Assembly (NCBI GenBank): GCA_009698975.1
Contig: WLPB01000072.1
Span: 1 to 6,010 of the forward strand
Length of the DNA stretch: 6,010 bases
Direction of reading: 5' to 3'
Source of the DNA: Actinomycetota bacterium
GTDB lineage: Bacteria > Actinomycetota > Actinomycetes > Nanopelagicales > Nanopelagicaceae
Shown in pieces: positions 1 to 5,991 of the stretch. How positions within the stretch are numbered: position 1 is the first letter of the stretch; each line of letters begins with the position of its first letter. Under the pieces are notes generated by a model, which was given only the letters and a program-made list of their open reading frames with translations, was not told the DNA's origin and did not search any database. Both the position numbers and the translations under genes were made by a program.

Positions 1-1163
1 CGGGCTATGTTGATGGACAGGCTCACGATATTTTCCTAAAGGAAGATGGCTGGAAGATTCGAGAGTACCAAGTACATGCTGCTGAAGGTTTTTGGCATGG
101 CGGTTCAGGTGTTGTTGTCCTCCCTTGCGGCGCAGGAAAAACTATTGTTGGCGCTGCAGCTATGGCTCATGCAAAAGCAACCACTCTTATTCTTGTTACT
201 AACACAATTGCCGCGCGCCAATGGCGTGATGAACTTCTTAAGCGCACCACTCTTACTGAAGATGAAATTGGTGAGTATTCAGGCTCAAAGAAAGAGATTC
301 GCCCAGTAACTATCGCCACTTATCAAGTGATGACAAAGAAGAAGAATGGCGTTTACTCACATTTGGATCTCTTTGATAGCCATGACTGGGGATTAATTAT
401 TTATGACGAGGTGCACTTACTTCCTGCGCCGATTTTCCGTTTCACTGCAGATATTCAATCGCGCCGTCGCCTGGGCTTAACAGCAACTCTCGTTCGCGAA
501 GATGGGATGGAGGGCGAGGTGTTCTCTCTCATTGGACCTAAGCGCTTTGACGTTCCCTGGAAAGAGATTGAAGCGCAAGGCTATATCGCGCCTGCTGAAT
601 GTATTGAGGTTCGCGTAAATCTGACAGAGGCTGAGCGAATTGCTTATGCAACTGCCGAACCTGAAGAGCGCTACCGTTATTGCGCAACCACAAGGACTAA
701 GCGCGATGTTGTTCAAGAACTAGTTTCGCTCCACGCAAATGAACAAATTCTTGTCATCGGTCAGTATTTAGATCAGTTGGATGATTTAGGTGAGACGCTT
801 GGTGTACCAGTAATTCAAGGGTCTACACCTCAGAAAGTTCGCGAAGAGTTATTCCAACAATTTCGTACCGGCGAGATAACTTGCCTAGTCGTTTCTAAGG
901 TTGCAAACTTTTCAATCGACCTTCCTGAAGCAACGATTGCAATTCAAGTTTCAGGAGCCTTTGGTTCTCGCCAAGAGGAGGCACAGCGACTGGGTCGTAT
1001 TCTTCGCCCTAAGGCTGATGGCCGCGGTGCTCGCTTTTACTCCGTTGTCTCACGCGACACTATTGATCAAGATTTCGCACAAAATCGTCAACGCTTCTTA
1101 GCTGAGCAGGGATACAGCTACACAATTATTGATGCCGACGATGTTTTTCAAGGGAAGATCTAA
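1..1163 (+). CDS. DNA repair helicase XPB (SF2, Ssl2/RAD25 type), C-terminal 386 residues, 5' end off the window
   Basis: This is an ATP-dependent 3'-5' superfamily 2 helicase of the bacterial XPB family, the counterpart of the eukaryotic TFIIH and nucleotide-excision-repair helicase. The open frame enters from the left edge (first full codon at base 3). The ATG at 162 is internal, because the codons before it encode the REYQ region upstream of the Walker box and the Walker A motif LPCGAGKT (bases 120-143). Counting from base 3, further motifs are the DEVH box (residues 135-138), the LGLTATL motif III followed by the XPB-type RED triplet (VREDG, to about residue 168), and motif VI QRLGRILRPK (328-337). 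Both RecA-like domains are therefore present. Bacterial family members are about 550 residues, so roughly 160 N-terminal residues (damage-recognition region) should lie upstream. The end GYSYTIIDAD is typical; a short tail VFQGKI follows. The last 38 bp overlap the convergent glutaredoxin gene. The repair role is inferred from the family. Confidence 0.96.
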   Translation, partial: GYVDGQAHDIFLKEDGWKIREYQVHAAEGFWHGGSGVVVLPCGAGKTIVGAAAMAHAKATTLILVTNTIAARQWRDELLKRTTLTEDEIGEYSGSKKEIRPVTIATYQVMTKKKNGVYSHLDLFDSHDWGLIIYDEVHLLPAPIFRFTADIQSRRRLGLTATLVREDGMEGEVFSLIGPKRFDVPWKEIEAQGYIAPAECIEVRVNLTEAERIAYATAEPEERYRYCATTRTKRDVVQELVSLHANEQILVIGQYLDQLDDLGETLGVPVIQGSTPQKVREELFQQFRTGEITCLVVSKVANFSIDLPEATIAIQVSGAFGSRQEEAQRLGRILRPKADGRGARFYSVVSRDTIDQDFAQNRQRFLAEQGYSYTIIDADDVFQGKI

Positions 1164-1371
1164 AGCGGTCTGGGTCGACTCTCCAATAGTCGTGATGCTC
1201 GCCATTAATATGAATGACAGGAATCTGCTCTCCATATAACTTCTCGAGATCGGTGTTTCCTGCTATATCGATTACTTCAATCTCGAATTTGAGCTCGCCT
1301 TGCAGTCCTTGCAGAATATTCAAAGCATCTTCACAGAGATGGCAGCCCGCTCGTGAGTAAATAGTGACCAT
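1126..1371 (-). CDS. Glutaredoxin-like thiol-disulfide protein (DUF836 type), 81 aa
   Basis: A small thioredoxin-fold protein. It starts with a beta strand and the dithiol active site GCHLC (Cys10, Cys13), followed by a helix. The cis-proline motif QIPVIHING, with Pro51, packs against the active site in this fold. Length and layout match the small glutaredoxin-like proteins common in Actinobacteria, for example Rv0508 in M. tuberculosis, which lies in the same broad region as proC. The likely role is cytoplasmic thiol-disulfide exchange; the partner (mycothiol, a specific reductase) cannot be told from sequence. The ATG at 1371 fits the fold, since residue 2 begins the first strand; upstream there is only a weak purine-rich stretch (GAGAG, about 10-14 bases before the start). 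The last 38 bp, encoding the basic tail KHRRHQ, overlap the 3' end of the XPB gene on the other strand. The start lies only 34 bp from the divergent metalloprotease gene. Confidence 0.9.
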   Translation of the reverse strand: MVTIYSRAGCHLCEDALNILQGLQGELKFEIEVIDIAGNTDLEKLYGEQIPVIHINGEHHDYWRVDPDRFRSSLEKHRRHQ

Positions 1372-1391
1372 CCAGTCATTCTCTCATCCTG

Positions 1392-1397
1392 TAACCT
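1392..1397 (+). promoter_or_regulatory. Possible -10 element (TAACCT) for a leaderless metalloprotease mRNA
   Basis: TAACCT fits the TAnnnT consensus of actinobacterial -10 boxes and ends 8 bases before the ATG at 1406. Transcription would start at or next to that ATG, giving a leaderless mRNA. This would explain why no Shine-Dalgarno sequence is visible there. No convincing -35 hexamer is seen. This is inference from spacing. Confidence 0.3.
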
Positions 1398-1405
1398 TGC
1401 TCTCT

Positions 1406-3781
1406 ATGATGAGCTTAATGAAGCGCTTTGGTGGCTCACTCCTATCCTCAATTCTCTTACTCTCGCTTCTCTCTTCCGTACCCGCAAGCGCCTTATCTCC
1501 TTTCCTCCAGCGTGAGGCCACACAGTGGGTCAATGTTTATGCATCTCCCAATAGCGTAAATGTGCAATCGCCCCGCAACCCTGTTGCTAAGTTGGATGCA
1601 AAATCAAAATTTATTGTTAACTACAAGAACTTTCCTAAGTGGGCTGAACAAGATTTTCAGGCAGCTGTTGATATTTGGTCAGGCTACTTTGCTTCATCTG
1701 TACCAATAACCATCGATGCCTCGTGGGCCAGATCTTCATCAACGGAGATTCTTGGCAGCGCACGTCCCGGAGGCTTCTTTGCTGATTTCGAAAAAGCGCC
1801 GGATTCAAGCCTTTGGTATGCCTCTGCCCTTGCCAATGCAATTGCTGGTAAAGATTTGAATACCAACCAATCAGAGATAATCATTCAAGTTAATTCACTT
1901 GCTGAATGGAACACCTCTAACGATGGCCTTTCATATCCAAATAAATATGACCTTAAATCTGTCTTTATGCATGAGATGGGACATGGCCTCGGATTTTTAT
2001 CAGCAGCTTCATACGATTCCTATTTAGGCTATGGCTACATTGATGAACCGACACCATTTGACGCGTATCTGCAGGTAGAAGATGGACGTCGATTGGCAGA
2101 TCTGCCCTCGCCATCCCTTGAATTAGGTGAAGCCATGACCAGCACTCTCGTGTGGGGCGGTGCGCTTGGTGTTGCCGCAAATAACGGGGTAAAGCCGCTG
2201 ATATATACGCCCGGTCGCTTTGATGAAGGTTCATCAGTGAGTCACTTAGATGAAGCTACTTTTGGAGAATCAACGCTTGATGCAATGATGACTCCAAGTT
2301 TGAGCGCAGGCGAAATATTCCGCGAACCAGGACCATTAATGCTGGCGATGATGGAAGATATGAGACGCAAGCCTCCTGCTGGAGTTGCCGTAGGCGTTCC
2401 GAGTGAAGTGCGTAATGCAAAAGCGCTCGTAGCCGATGGCGCAGCAATAATTACATTTGATCCTTCCGCAAATGCACGTACTGCTCAAATTTCTAGCTAT
2501 TCGGTTCGCAATCTCCGCACTAATCAAGTTAAATCATCTAGTACCTCTCCCGTGATATTCACTGGCCTTAAGAATGGAAGCTCCTACCCATTTACTATCA
2601 TCGCCTTAAACTCCAATGGATCTTCAACGCCGGTAGTCACAAACAATGTAACGCCACAGCCAAGTTGGAAGCGTACGAGCGCTGACGGCAAGAGCAGTGG
2701 CAAAGAAGTGGTCAGTACATCCTTCAACGGAAAGCCTCTTTTAGCTTATATCGATGAACTTTCAGGTGACCTCAAAATTGGTATGTGGAGCGGTCGCATT
2801 TGGGTTACAAAGACCGTTGATGGAGCTGGTGGGTCATCTGGAAAAACATCATCCCCCATAACCGGTGCGCTCTCAGTCTGCGTCAATGGAAGTGGAACGA
2901 CCCAAGTGCTCCATATTTTTTACGCAGATGGTGTTGATAAAGATTTGCGCTACGCGAAATATGATGGAAAGAGTTTCTCTTACGACATAGTTGATGGTAA
3001 TGGCACTGTCATCAATAACTATGAAGAACCAATTCGAATTCGAACTGCATCAGATGTCAGTGTATCGAGCGCCTGCGTTGCCTCTGCCGCGGGGATTCAA
3101 GTCTTTTACCGTGACGAGAGCCAGGGCATTTTGCTGGGAGCCGTAAAATCTAACCTTGCTAAGACATGGAATTACGAACTTGTCGATGGCGATCGAAAGA
3201 CCGATGGGCGAACAACAGGTGACGTTGCATTCCACCTCGACGCAATCTTTGATGGCAAGACTAGTTATGTACTCTATGACTCAGTCCTGACTCTCAATCA
3301 GAAGAAGGAACGAACTTCTGGAGAGGTTCGTTTAGCCACTAGAACTTCGTTCTCTTCGCAGGGCTGGGTATATAAAACTCTCGAACCGTCCACTGCTTCT
3401 ACTCCGACAAGTGGCTTTGATGTGGCACTTGGAAAGAGCGCTAATGGAATCACTGCCACCTGGATGAGTGCTTCATCTGGATCTCTTCCTTTGGCAGACA
3501 CTGTCCGCTGGCAAGTGATTTCAAAGCCCTCATCGATATCTACTGCAACAACAGATGGGTTTGGAAAGCCAGGGGCTGCAATTTCTACCGATGGATCCAT
3601 GATTGCTTTCAATTGTGAAAAACGACTATGCGCAATTGACATTACTAAGCCAACGCCAAAAGTATTCTTTGTCTCGGCAAACGACAACCCAGATGAAATT
3701 TCTTCCACCTGGGTTGTCGTTAATCGTGTGAAGTATCTCGTTGCTGGTCTTAACGGCCAGCTTTCGATGCTTCGCCCATAA
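1406..3781 (+). CDS. Secreted leishmanolysin-like (M8-like) zinc metalloprotease with Fn3 and beta-propeller-like C-terminus
   Basis: A large exported protein, 791 residues from the ATG at 1406. It has a signal peptide: basic MKRF, then a Leu/Ser-rich hydrophobic core, then a probable cleavage after PASA. The catalytic motif HEMGHGLGF is at residues 189-197 (bases 1970-1996), with His189, Glu190 and His193. The residue where compact metzincins carry their third histidine is serine. Instead GSSVSHLDE supplies His280 and DAMMTP (from 292) a Met-turn, the spaced arrangement known from leishmanolysin. Residues about 331-416 resemble a fibronectin type III domain (LKNGSSYPFTIIA). From about 419 to the end, strand-rich units recur with W/F-x-Y/T-x-x-VDG endings, suggesting a beta-propeller. 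A CEKRLC pair near the C-terminus could form a disulfide. No sortase signal or C-terminal membrane anchor is seen. The frame can extend to a GTG at 1364, but that overlaps the divergent glutaredoxin start. ATGs at 1409 and 1418 are also possible; 1418 gives the most classical signal peptide (MKRFGG). Substrate unknown. Confidence 0.85.
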   Translation: MMSLMKRFGGSLLSSILLLSLLSSVPASALSPFLQREATQWVNVYASPNSVNVQSPRNPVAKLDAKSKFIVNYKNFPKWAEQDFQAAVDIWSGYFASSVPITIDASWARSSSTEILGSARPGGFFADFEKAPDSSLWYASALANAIAGKDLNTNQSEIIIQVNSLAEWNTSNDGLSYPNKYDLKSVFMHEMGHGLGFLSAASYDSYLGYGYIDEPTPFDAYLQVEDGRRLADLPSPSLELGEAMTSTLVWGGALGVAANNGVKPLIYTPGRFDEGSSVSHLDEATFGESTLDAMMTPSLSAGEIFREPGPLMLAMMEDMRRKPPAGVAVGVPSEVRNAKALVADGAAIITFDPSANARTAQISSYSVRNLRTNQVKSSSTSPVIFTGLKNGSSYPFTIIALNSNGSSTPVVTNNVTPQPSWKRTSADGKSSGKEVVSTSFNGKPLLAYIDELSGDLKIGMWSGRIWVTKTVDGAGGSSGKTSSPITGALSVCVNGSGTTQVLHIFYADGVDKDLRYAKYDGKSFSYDIVDGNGTVINNYEEPIRIRTASDVSVSSACVASAAGIQVFYRDESQGILLGAVKSNLAKTWNYELVDGDRKTDGRTTGDVAFHLDAIFDGKTSYVLYDSVLTLNQKKERTSGEVRLATRTSFSSQGWVYKTLEPSTASTPTSGFDVALGKSANGITATWMSASSGSLPLADTVRWQVISKPSSISTATTDGFGKPGAAISTDGSMIAFNCEKRLCAIDITKPTPKVFFVSANDNPDEISSTWVVVNRVKYLVAGLNGQLSMLRP

Positions 3782-3791
3782 AATCTAAGGG

Positions 3792-3890
3792 TTACTTCGC
3801 GTTACGGCGCTGAATACGTGTCTTCTTGAGAAGCTTCTTATGCTTCTTCTTAGCCATACGCTTACGACGCTTTTTGATAACGGAACCCAT
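3792..3890 (-). CDS. Small ribosomal subunit protein bS22 (AURKAIP1/COX24-domain miniprotein), 32 aa
   Basis: A 32-codon gene starting at ATG 3890-3888 and ending in TAA at 3794-3792. The product begins [19 protein letters not shown] and ends TRIQRRNAK. 17 of its 32 residues are Lys or Arg. The invariant opening [18 protein letters not shown] matches the actinobacterial protein found as bS22 on the mycobacterial small ribosomal subunit (Rv0500B in M. tuberculosis) and the AURKAIP1/COX24 domain of mitochondrial ribosomal proteins. It should bind rRNA on the 30S subunit. A good ribosome binding site, AGGAAG, lies 10 bases upstream. It follows proC and the 399-residue gene on the same strand; proximity to proC is conserved in Actinobacteria. 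Its stop is 10 bp from the convergent metalloprotease stop. Because of its length, automated gene callers often miss it. Confidence 0.93.
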   Translation of the reverse strand: MGSVIKKRRKRMAKKKHKKLLKKTRIQRRNAK

Positions 3891-3900
3891 AAGTCACGCA

Positions 3901-3906
3901 CTTCCT
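3901..3906 (-). promoter_or_regulatory. Ribosome binding site of bS22 (AGGAAG)
   Basis: The minus strand reads AGGAAG followed by 10 bases and the ATG at 3890. It is the clearest Shine-Dalgarno sequence in the window and supports the start chosen for this tiny gene. The other intact genes in the window have weak or no such signals. Confidence 0.7.
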
Positions 3907-3917
3907 ATTAGTAGTCG

Positions 3918-3936
3918 CCAGATTTAATCGATCTGG
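3918..3936 (-). repeat. Perfect 6-bp inverted repeat in the leader of bS22
   Basis: CCAGAT and ATCTGG flank a 7-base loop (CGATTAA on the minus strand) in the 65-bp gap between the 399-residue gene and bS22. It lies 11 bases upstream of the AGGAAG ribosome binding site. No U-run follows, so it is not a canonical intrinsic terminator. It could be an mRNA leader hairpin, a processing site, a protein-binding palindrome, or chance. Confidence 0.4.
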
Positions 3937-3955
3937 AATGTTTCGATGGCAAAGG

Positions 3956-5155
3956 CTACCGCGATACCAGGGTAAAAATCGAAACGGATCCATCTGCTGA
4001 AGAGGCCATCCCGAGAACGCCACGATCACGACTATATGCGAGGTTTAACGGGGTCACCAGGCCTGGCAGGCTTGTTGCTGCCTGCAATAAGCCTTTGCCA
4101 TTAAATGTAAGAACAATGAGCCCTGCTTCGCTTGGTTTCCATCCGTTGACTCCAGCAATAGCGCTCTTTGAAGTGAATGCAAGGTAGGAGTAACCGCCTC
4201 CAGAAATTGAGATTGGTGCTCCTATACCTGCGTATCTGGATGTCCAACTCGGTGCAAAAGTAGATGTGAATTTTGTAATTGCGATTTCAGATTTTGCGCC
4301 GGTGAGGACATATCCACTTAAGAGATTAACGCTATCCGCTGAAGTCCATCCGCGAGATGCGCCATTTGCTGAGCTTCGAACAAGCGAAGTTATCGATCCG
4401 CTCTTTGAGACCTTCATTAAAATCCCATCGCGCTTGCCCATTAACTTCTTTCCAGCGAGAGTCTCAGAGCTAGAACCGTAAAGCGCGGTGGTTCCATCCT
4501 CGCTTCGAGCGAGAGAATTGATCTCAGTCTTCGCACTACCAAGAAATAACACTTTCCCGAAGAGTCCGCCAACTGTCGCTGTGATGAAAAAGGGCTTATT
4601 CTCAAGAATTCCGGTGATTGAAATCCCAGAATTTTTCACTGATATTCCAGTTGCCAACGGAACACTCTTTTGCGGGAGTAAATAGGTGGCAAGCAACTCA
4701 CCTTTCTGAGAGACCTTCCAGAGCGCTAGTTGGTTCAAATCATTACGCAACGCAGGGCTCGGGTCCTCGGTAATGCCATCAGGGTTATCAATTCCTGCAT
4801 TAGAGGTAGCGGTCTCCACCTGAGTTAATAGTGATGCAGAGCCAACCAACCAAATATTGCCAAGTGGATCTGTCGAAGCCGATGAGATAACTTCGTCGGC
4901 TCCAGAATCTATCTTTAATTGCCAACTTTGAGTATTTGTGAAATCGAATGAAGTTACGAGTATGTCAGCTGTTTCGCTCTCGACATTGTTGTAGTAGATG
5001 ACGTTCTTGCCTAAAAGGAGATAGTTCTCCGCAGCAACTGGAGGTGTATAGATTGAGCCGAGTCCAGCGGTAACTGCTTTGGGCGCGGCAATTGATTGAG
5101 GAGCTATCCACAGTGCAACCAAGATAGATAAGAGCAGGGCTATGTAACGCTTCAT
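3956..5155 (-). CDS. Secreted propeller-like protein of unknown function, 399 aa
   Basis: I do not recognise a named family. The N-terminus is a clear Sec signal peptide: MKRY, a hydrophobic core (IALLLSILVALWIAP) and a probable cleavage after SIAA near residue 24. No lipobox cysteine or second membrane segment is seen, so the product is probably released or periphery-bound. The rest is rich in beta strands, Gly, Ser and Thr. Loosely repeated units contain G-N-x-W/x-L-x-G-S elements such as GNIWLVGSAS (99-108) and GTTALYGSSS (221-230). They alternate with strands like LALWKVSQKGELLATY (143-158), ILMKVSKSGSITSLVR (245-260) and IVLTFNGKGLLQAA (347-360). This is the pattern of a beta-propeller of roughly six blades, similar in style to SBBP or PQQ-like repeats, but no exact family can be assigned. 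The ATG at 5155 is one base after the proC stop, so the two genes are probably co-transcribed and translationally coupled. No catalytic motif is visible. Confidence 0.88.
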   Translation of the reverse strand: MKRYIALLLSILVALWIAPQSIAAPKAVTAGLGSIYTPPVAAENYLLLGKNVIYYNNVESETADILVTSFDFTNTQSWQLKIDSGADEVISSASTDPLGNIWLVGSASLLTQVETATSNAGIDNPDGITEDPSPALRNDLNQLALWKVSQKGELLATYLLPQKSVPLATGISVKNSGISITGILENKPFFITATVGGLFGKVLFLGSAKTEINSLARSEDGTTALYGSSSETLAGKKLMGKRDGILMKVSKSGSITSLVRSSANGASRGWTSADSVNLLSGYVLTGAKSEIAITKFTSTFAPSWTSRYAGIGAPISISGGGYSYLAFTSKSAIAGVNGWKPSEAGLIVLTFNGKGLLQAATSLPGLVTPLNLAYSRDRGVLGMASSADGSVSIFTLVSR

Positions 5156-5156
5156 A

Positions 5157-5954
5157 TTACGAGAGCTCTTGTGAACGTTTCGCTGCTGCCCTCATCGCCT
5201 CTGCAACAATCTCCGTAATTCCAGCAGCATTAAATGACGCTAGCGCTGCAGCAGTTGTGCCGTTAGGGCTTGTCACTTTTTCGCGCAAAGTTGTTGGAGA
5301 GTCCCCCGATTGTTCGAGCATTGCCGCTGCTCCGACGATTGTTTGAACTGTCAGAGTATGAGCATCTTCCTTCGATAAACCAAGGGCAACCGCGCCATCG
5401 ACCATCGCTTCTACAAAACGGAAGAAGTAAGCGGGCCCTGATCCACTTGTGGCAGTAACAGCGTCTTGAAGTGACTCAGGAACTTCAATTGCTTGGCCGG
5501 TCGCTGCGAGAAAGTTACTGACAAATGTTCGTAACTCACCGCTGACGCTCTCGCCAAAGGAATACCCCGATGCGCCAAGGCCGAGCAGCGCTGGTGTATT
5601 TGGCATTACTCGTACTACTGAAACTGATCCACCCAATACTGCGGCAATCGATGCAATTGTCTTGCCCGCAACAAAGGAGATAACCAAGGTGCCTGGAGCA
5701 CAATGTGGCGCAAGCTCTTGAAGAGTAGCTGGTAGATCCTGAGGCTTGACGACAAGGAGGAGAATTTTTGAATTAGCTACAACATCAATTAACTCTTTAT
5801 GAACAATTGAATAACGATTTACTAGCTCTTCAGCTCGATCGTTTCGCTTTTCAGCAAAGGCAATATCTGATGGATTTTCTCCGCTTCGAATGAGAGCTGC
5901 AATGAGCGCCTCGCCCATTACTCCTGCACCAATAACGCCAATGTGATTCGCCAT
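5157..5954 (-). CDS. proC: Pyrroline-5-carboxylate reductase
   Basis: This enzyme catalyses the last step of proline synthesis, the NAD(P)H-dependent reduction of 1-pyrroline-5-carboxylate to proline, in the cytoplasm. The 265 residues match the usual bacterial length of about 270. The N-terminal Rossmann fold shows VIGAGVMG (residues 7-14), and VKPQ (69-72) and RVMPNTP (115-121) follow. The C-terminal helical dimerisation and substrate domain has SGSGPAY (170-176) and the family signature LREKVTSPNGTTAAAL (223-238), which binds the substrate carboxylate. The start ATG at 5954 precedes the first Rossmann strand directly. No Shine-Dalgarno sequence lies at the right distance, but a TACTCT box is spaced for leaderless transcription. 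proC heads a minus-strand cluster with the 399-residue secreted protein and bS22. No anomalies are seen in key residues. Confidence 0.97.
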   Translation of the reverse strand: MANHIGVIGAGVMGEALIAALIRSGENPSDIAFAEKRNDRAEELVNRYSIVHKELIDVVANSKILLLVVKPQDLPATLQELAPHCAPGTLVISFVAGKTIASIAAVLGGSVSVVRVMPNTPALLGLGASGYSFGESVSGELRTFVSNFLAATGQAIEVPESLQDAVTATSGSGPAYFFRFVEAMVDGAVALGLSKEDAHTLTVQTIVGAAAMLEQSGDSPTTLREKVTSPNGTTAAALASFNAAGITEIVAEAMRAAAKRSQELS

Positions 5955-5960
5955 GTCGTA

Positions 5961-5991
5961 AGAGTACGCGTACGCTCAGCTCCTATGTCAG
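5961..5991 (-). promoter_or_regulatory. Probable proC promoter giving a leaderless transcript
   Basis: On the minus strand a TACTCT -10 box (5966-5961) is followed by exactly six bases and then the proC ATG, so transcription would begin at the A of the start codon. A CTGACA -35-like hexamer (5991-5986) lies 19 bases upstream of the -10, slightly longer than the ideal spacer. The lack of a suitably placed Shine-Dalgarno sequence agrees with leaderless translation, which is common in Actinobacteria. Assignment is by motif and spacing only. Confidence 0.45.
5971..5976 (+). promoter_or_regulatory. Possible -10 element (TACGCT) for the divergent right-edge gene
   Basis: TACGCT fits TAnnnT and ends 8 bases before the candidate ATG at 5985, the same geometry as TAACCT before the metalloprotease. 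With the proC -10 box it would form a back-to-back divergent promoter within about 30 bp. Evidence is limited to motif and position. Confidence 0.25.

Noticed and set aside
46..309. Open frame of 87 codons on the plus strand
   Set aside because: It lies wholly in another frame of the XPB helicase, whose Walker A and following motifs explain the region; its translation is low-complexity Leu-rich.
1965..2234. 89-codon minus-strand frame opposite the catalytic motif
   Set aside because: It is the shadow of the HEMGH region; the translation is rich in His, Arg and Leu without any domain pattern.
3298..3708. 136-codon minus-strand frame inside the metalloprotease gene
   Set aside because: It is antisense to the propeller region, has no recognisable domain or upstream signal, and the plus-strand frame has clear protein logic throughout.
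3829..3838. Palindrome AGAAGCTTCT considered as a terminator stem
   Set aside because: It lies inside bS22 and results from Lys-Leu-Leu codons; it has no loop or T-tract of terminator type.
4266..4685. Two plus-strand frames (71 and 65 codons) opposite the 399-residue gene
   Set aside because: They are antisense to a gene with a clear signal peptide and coupled start, and show no domain features.
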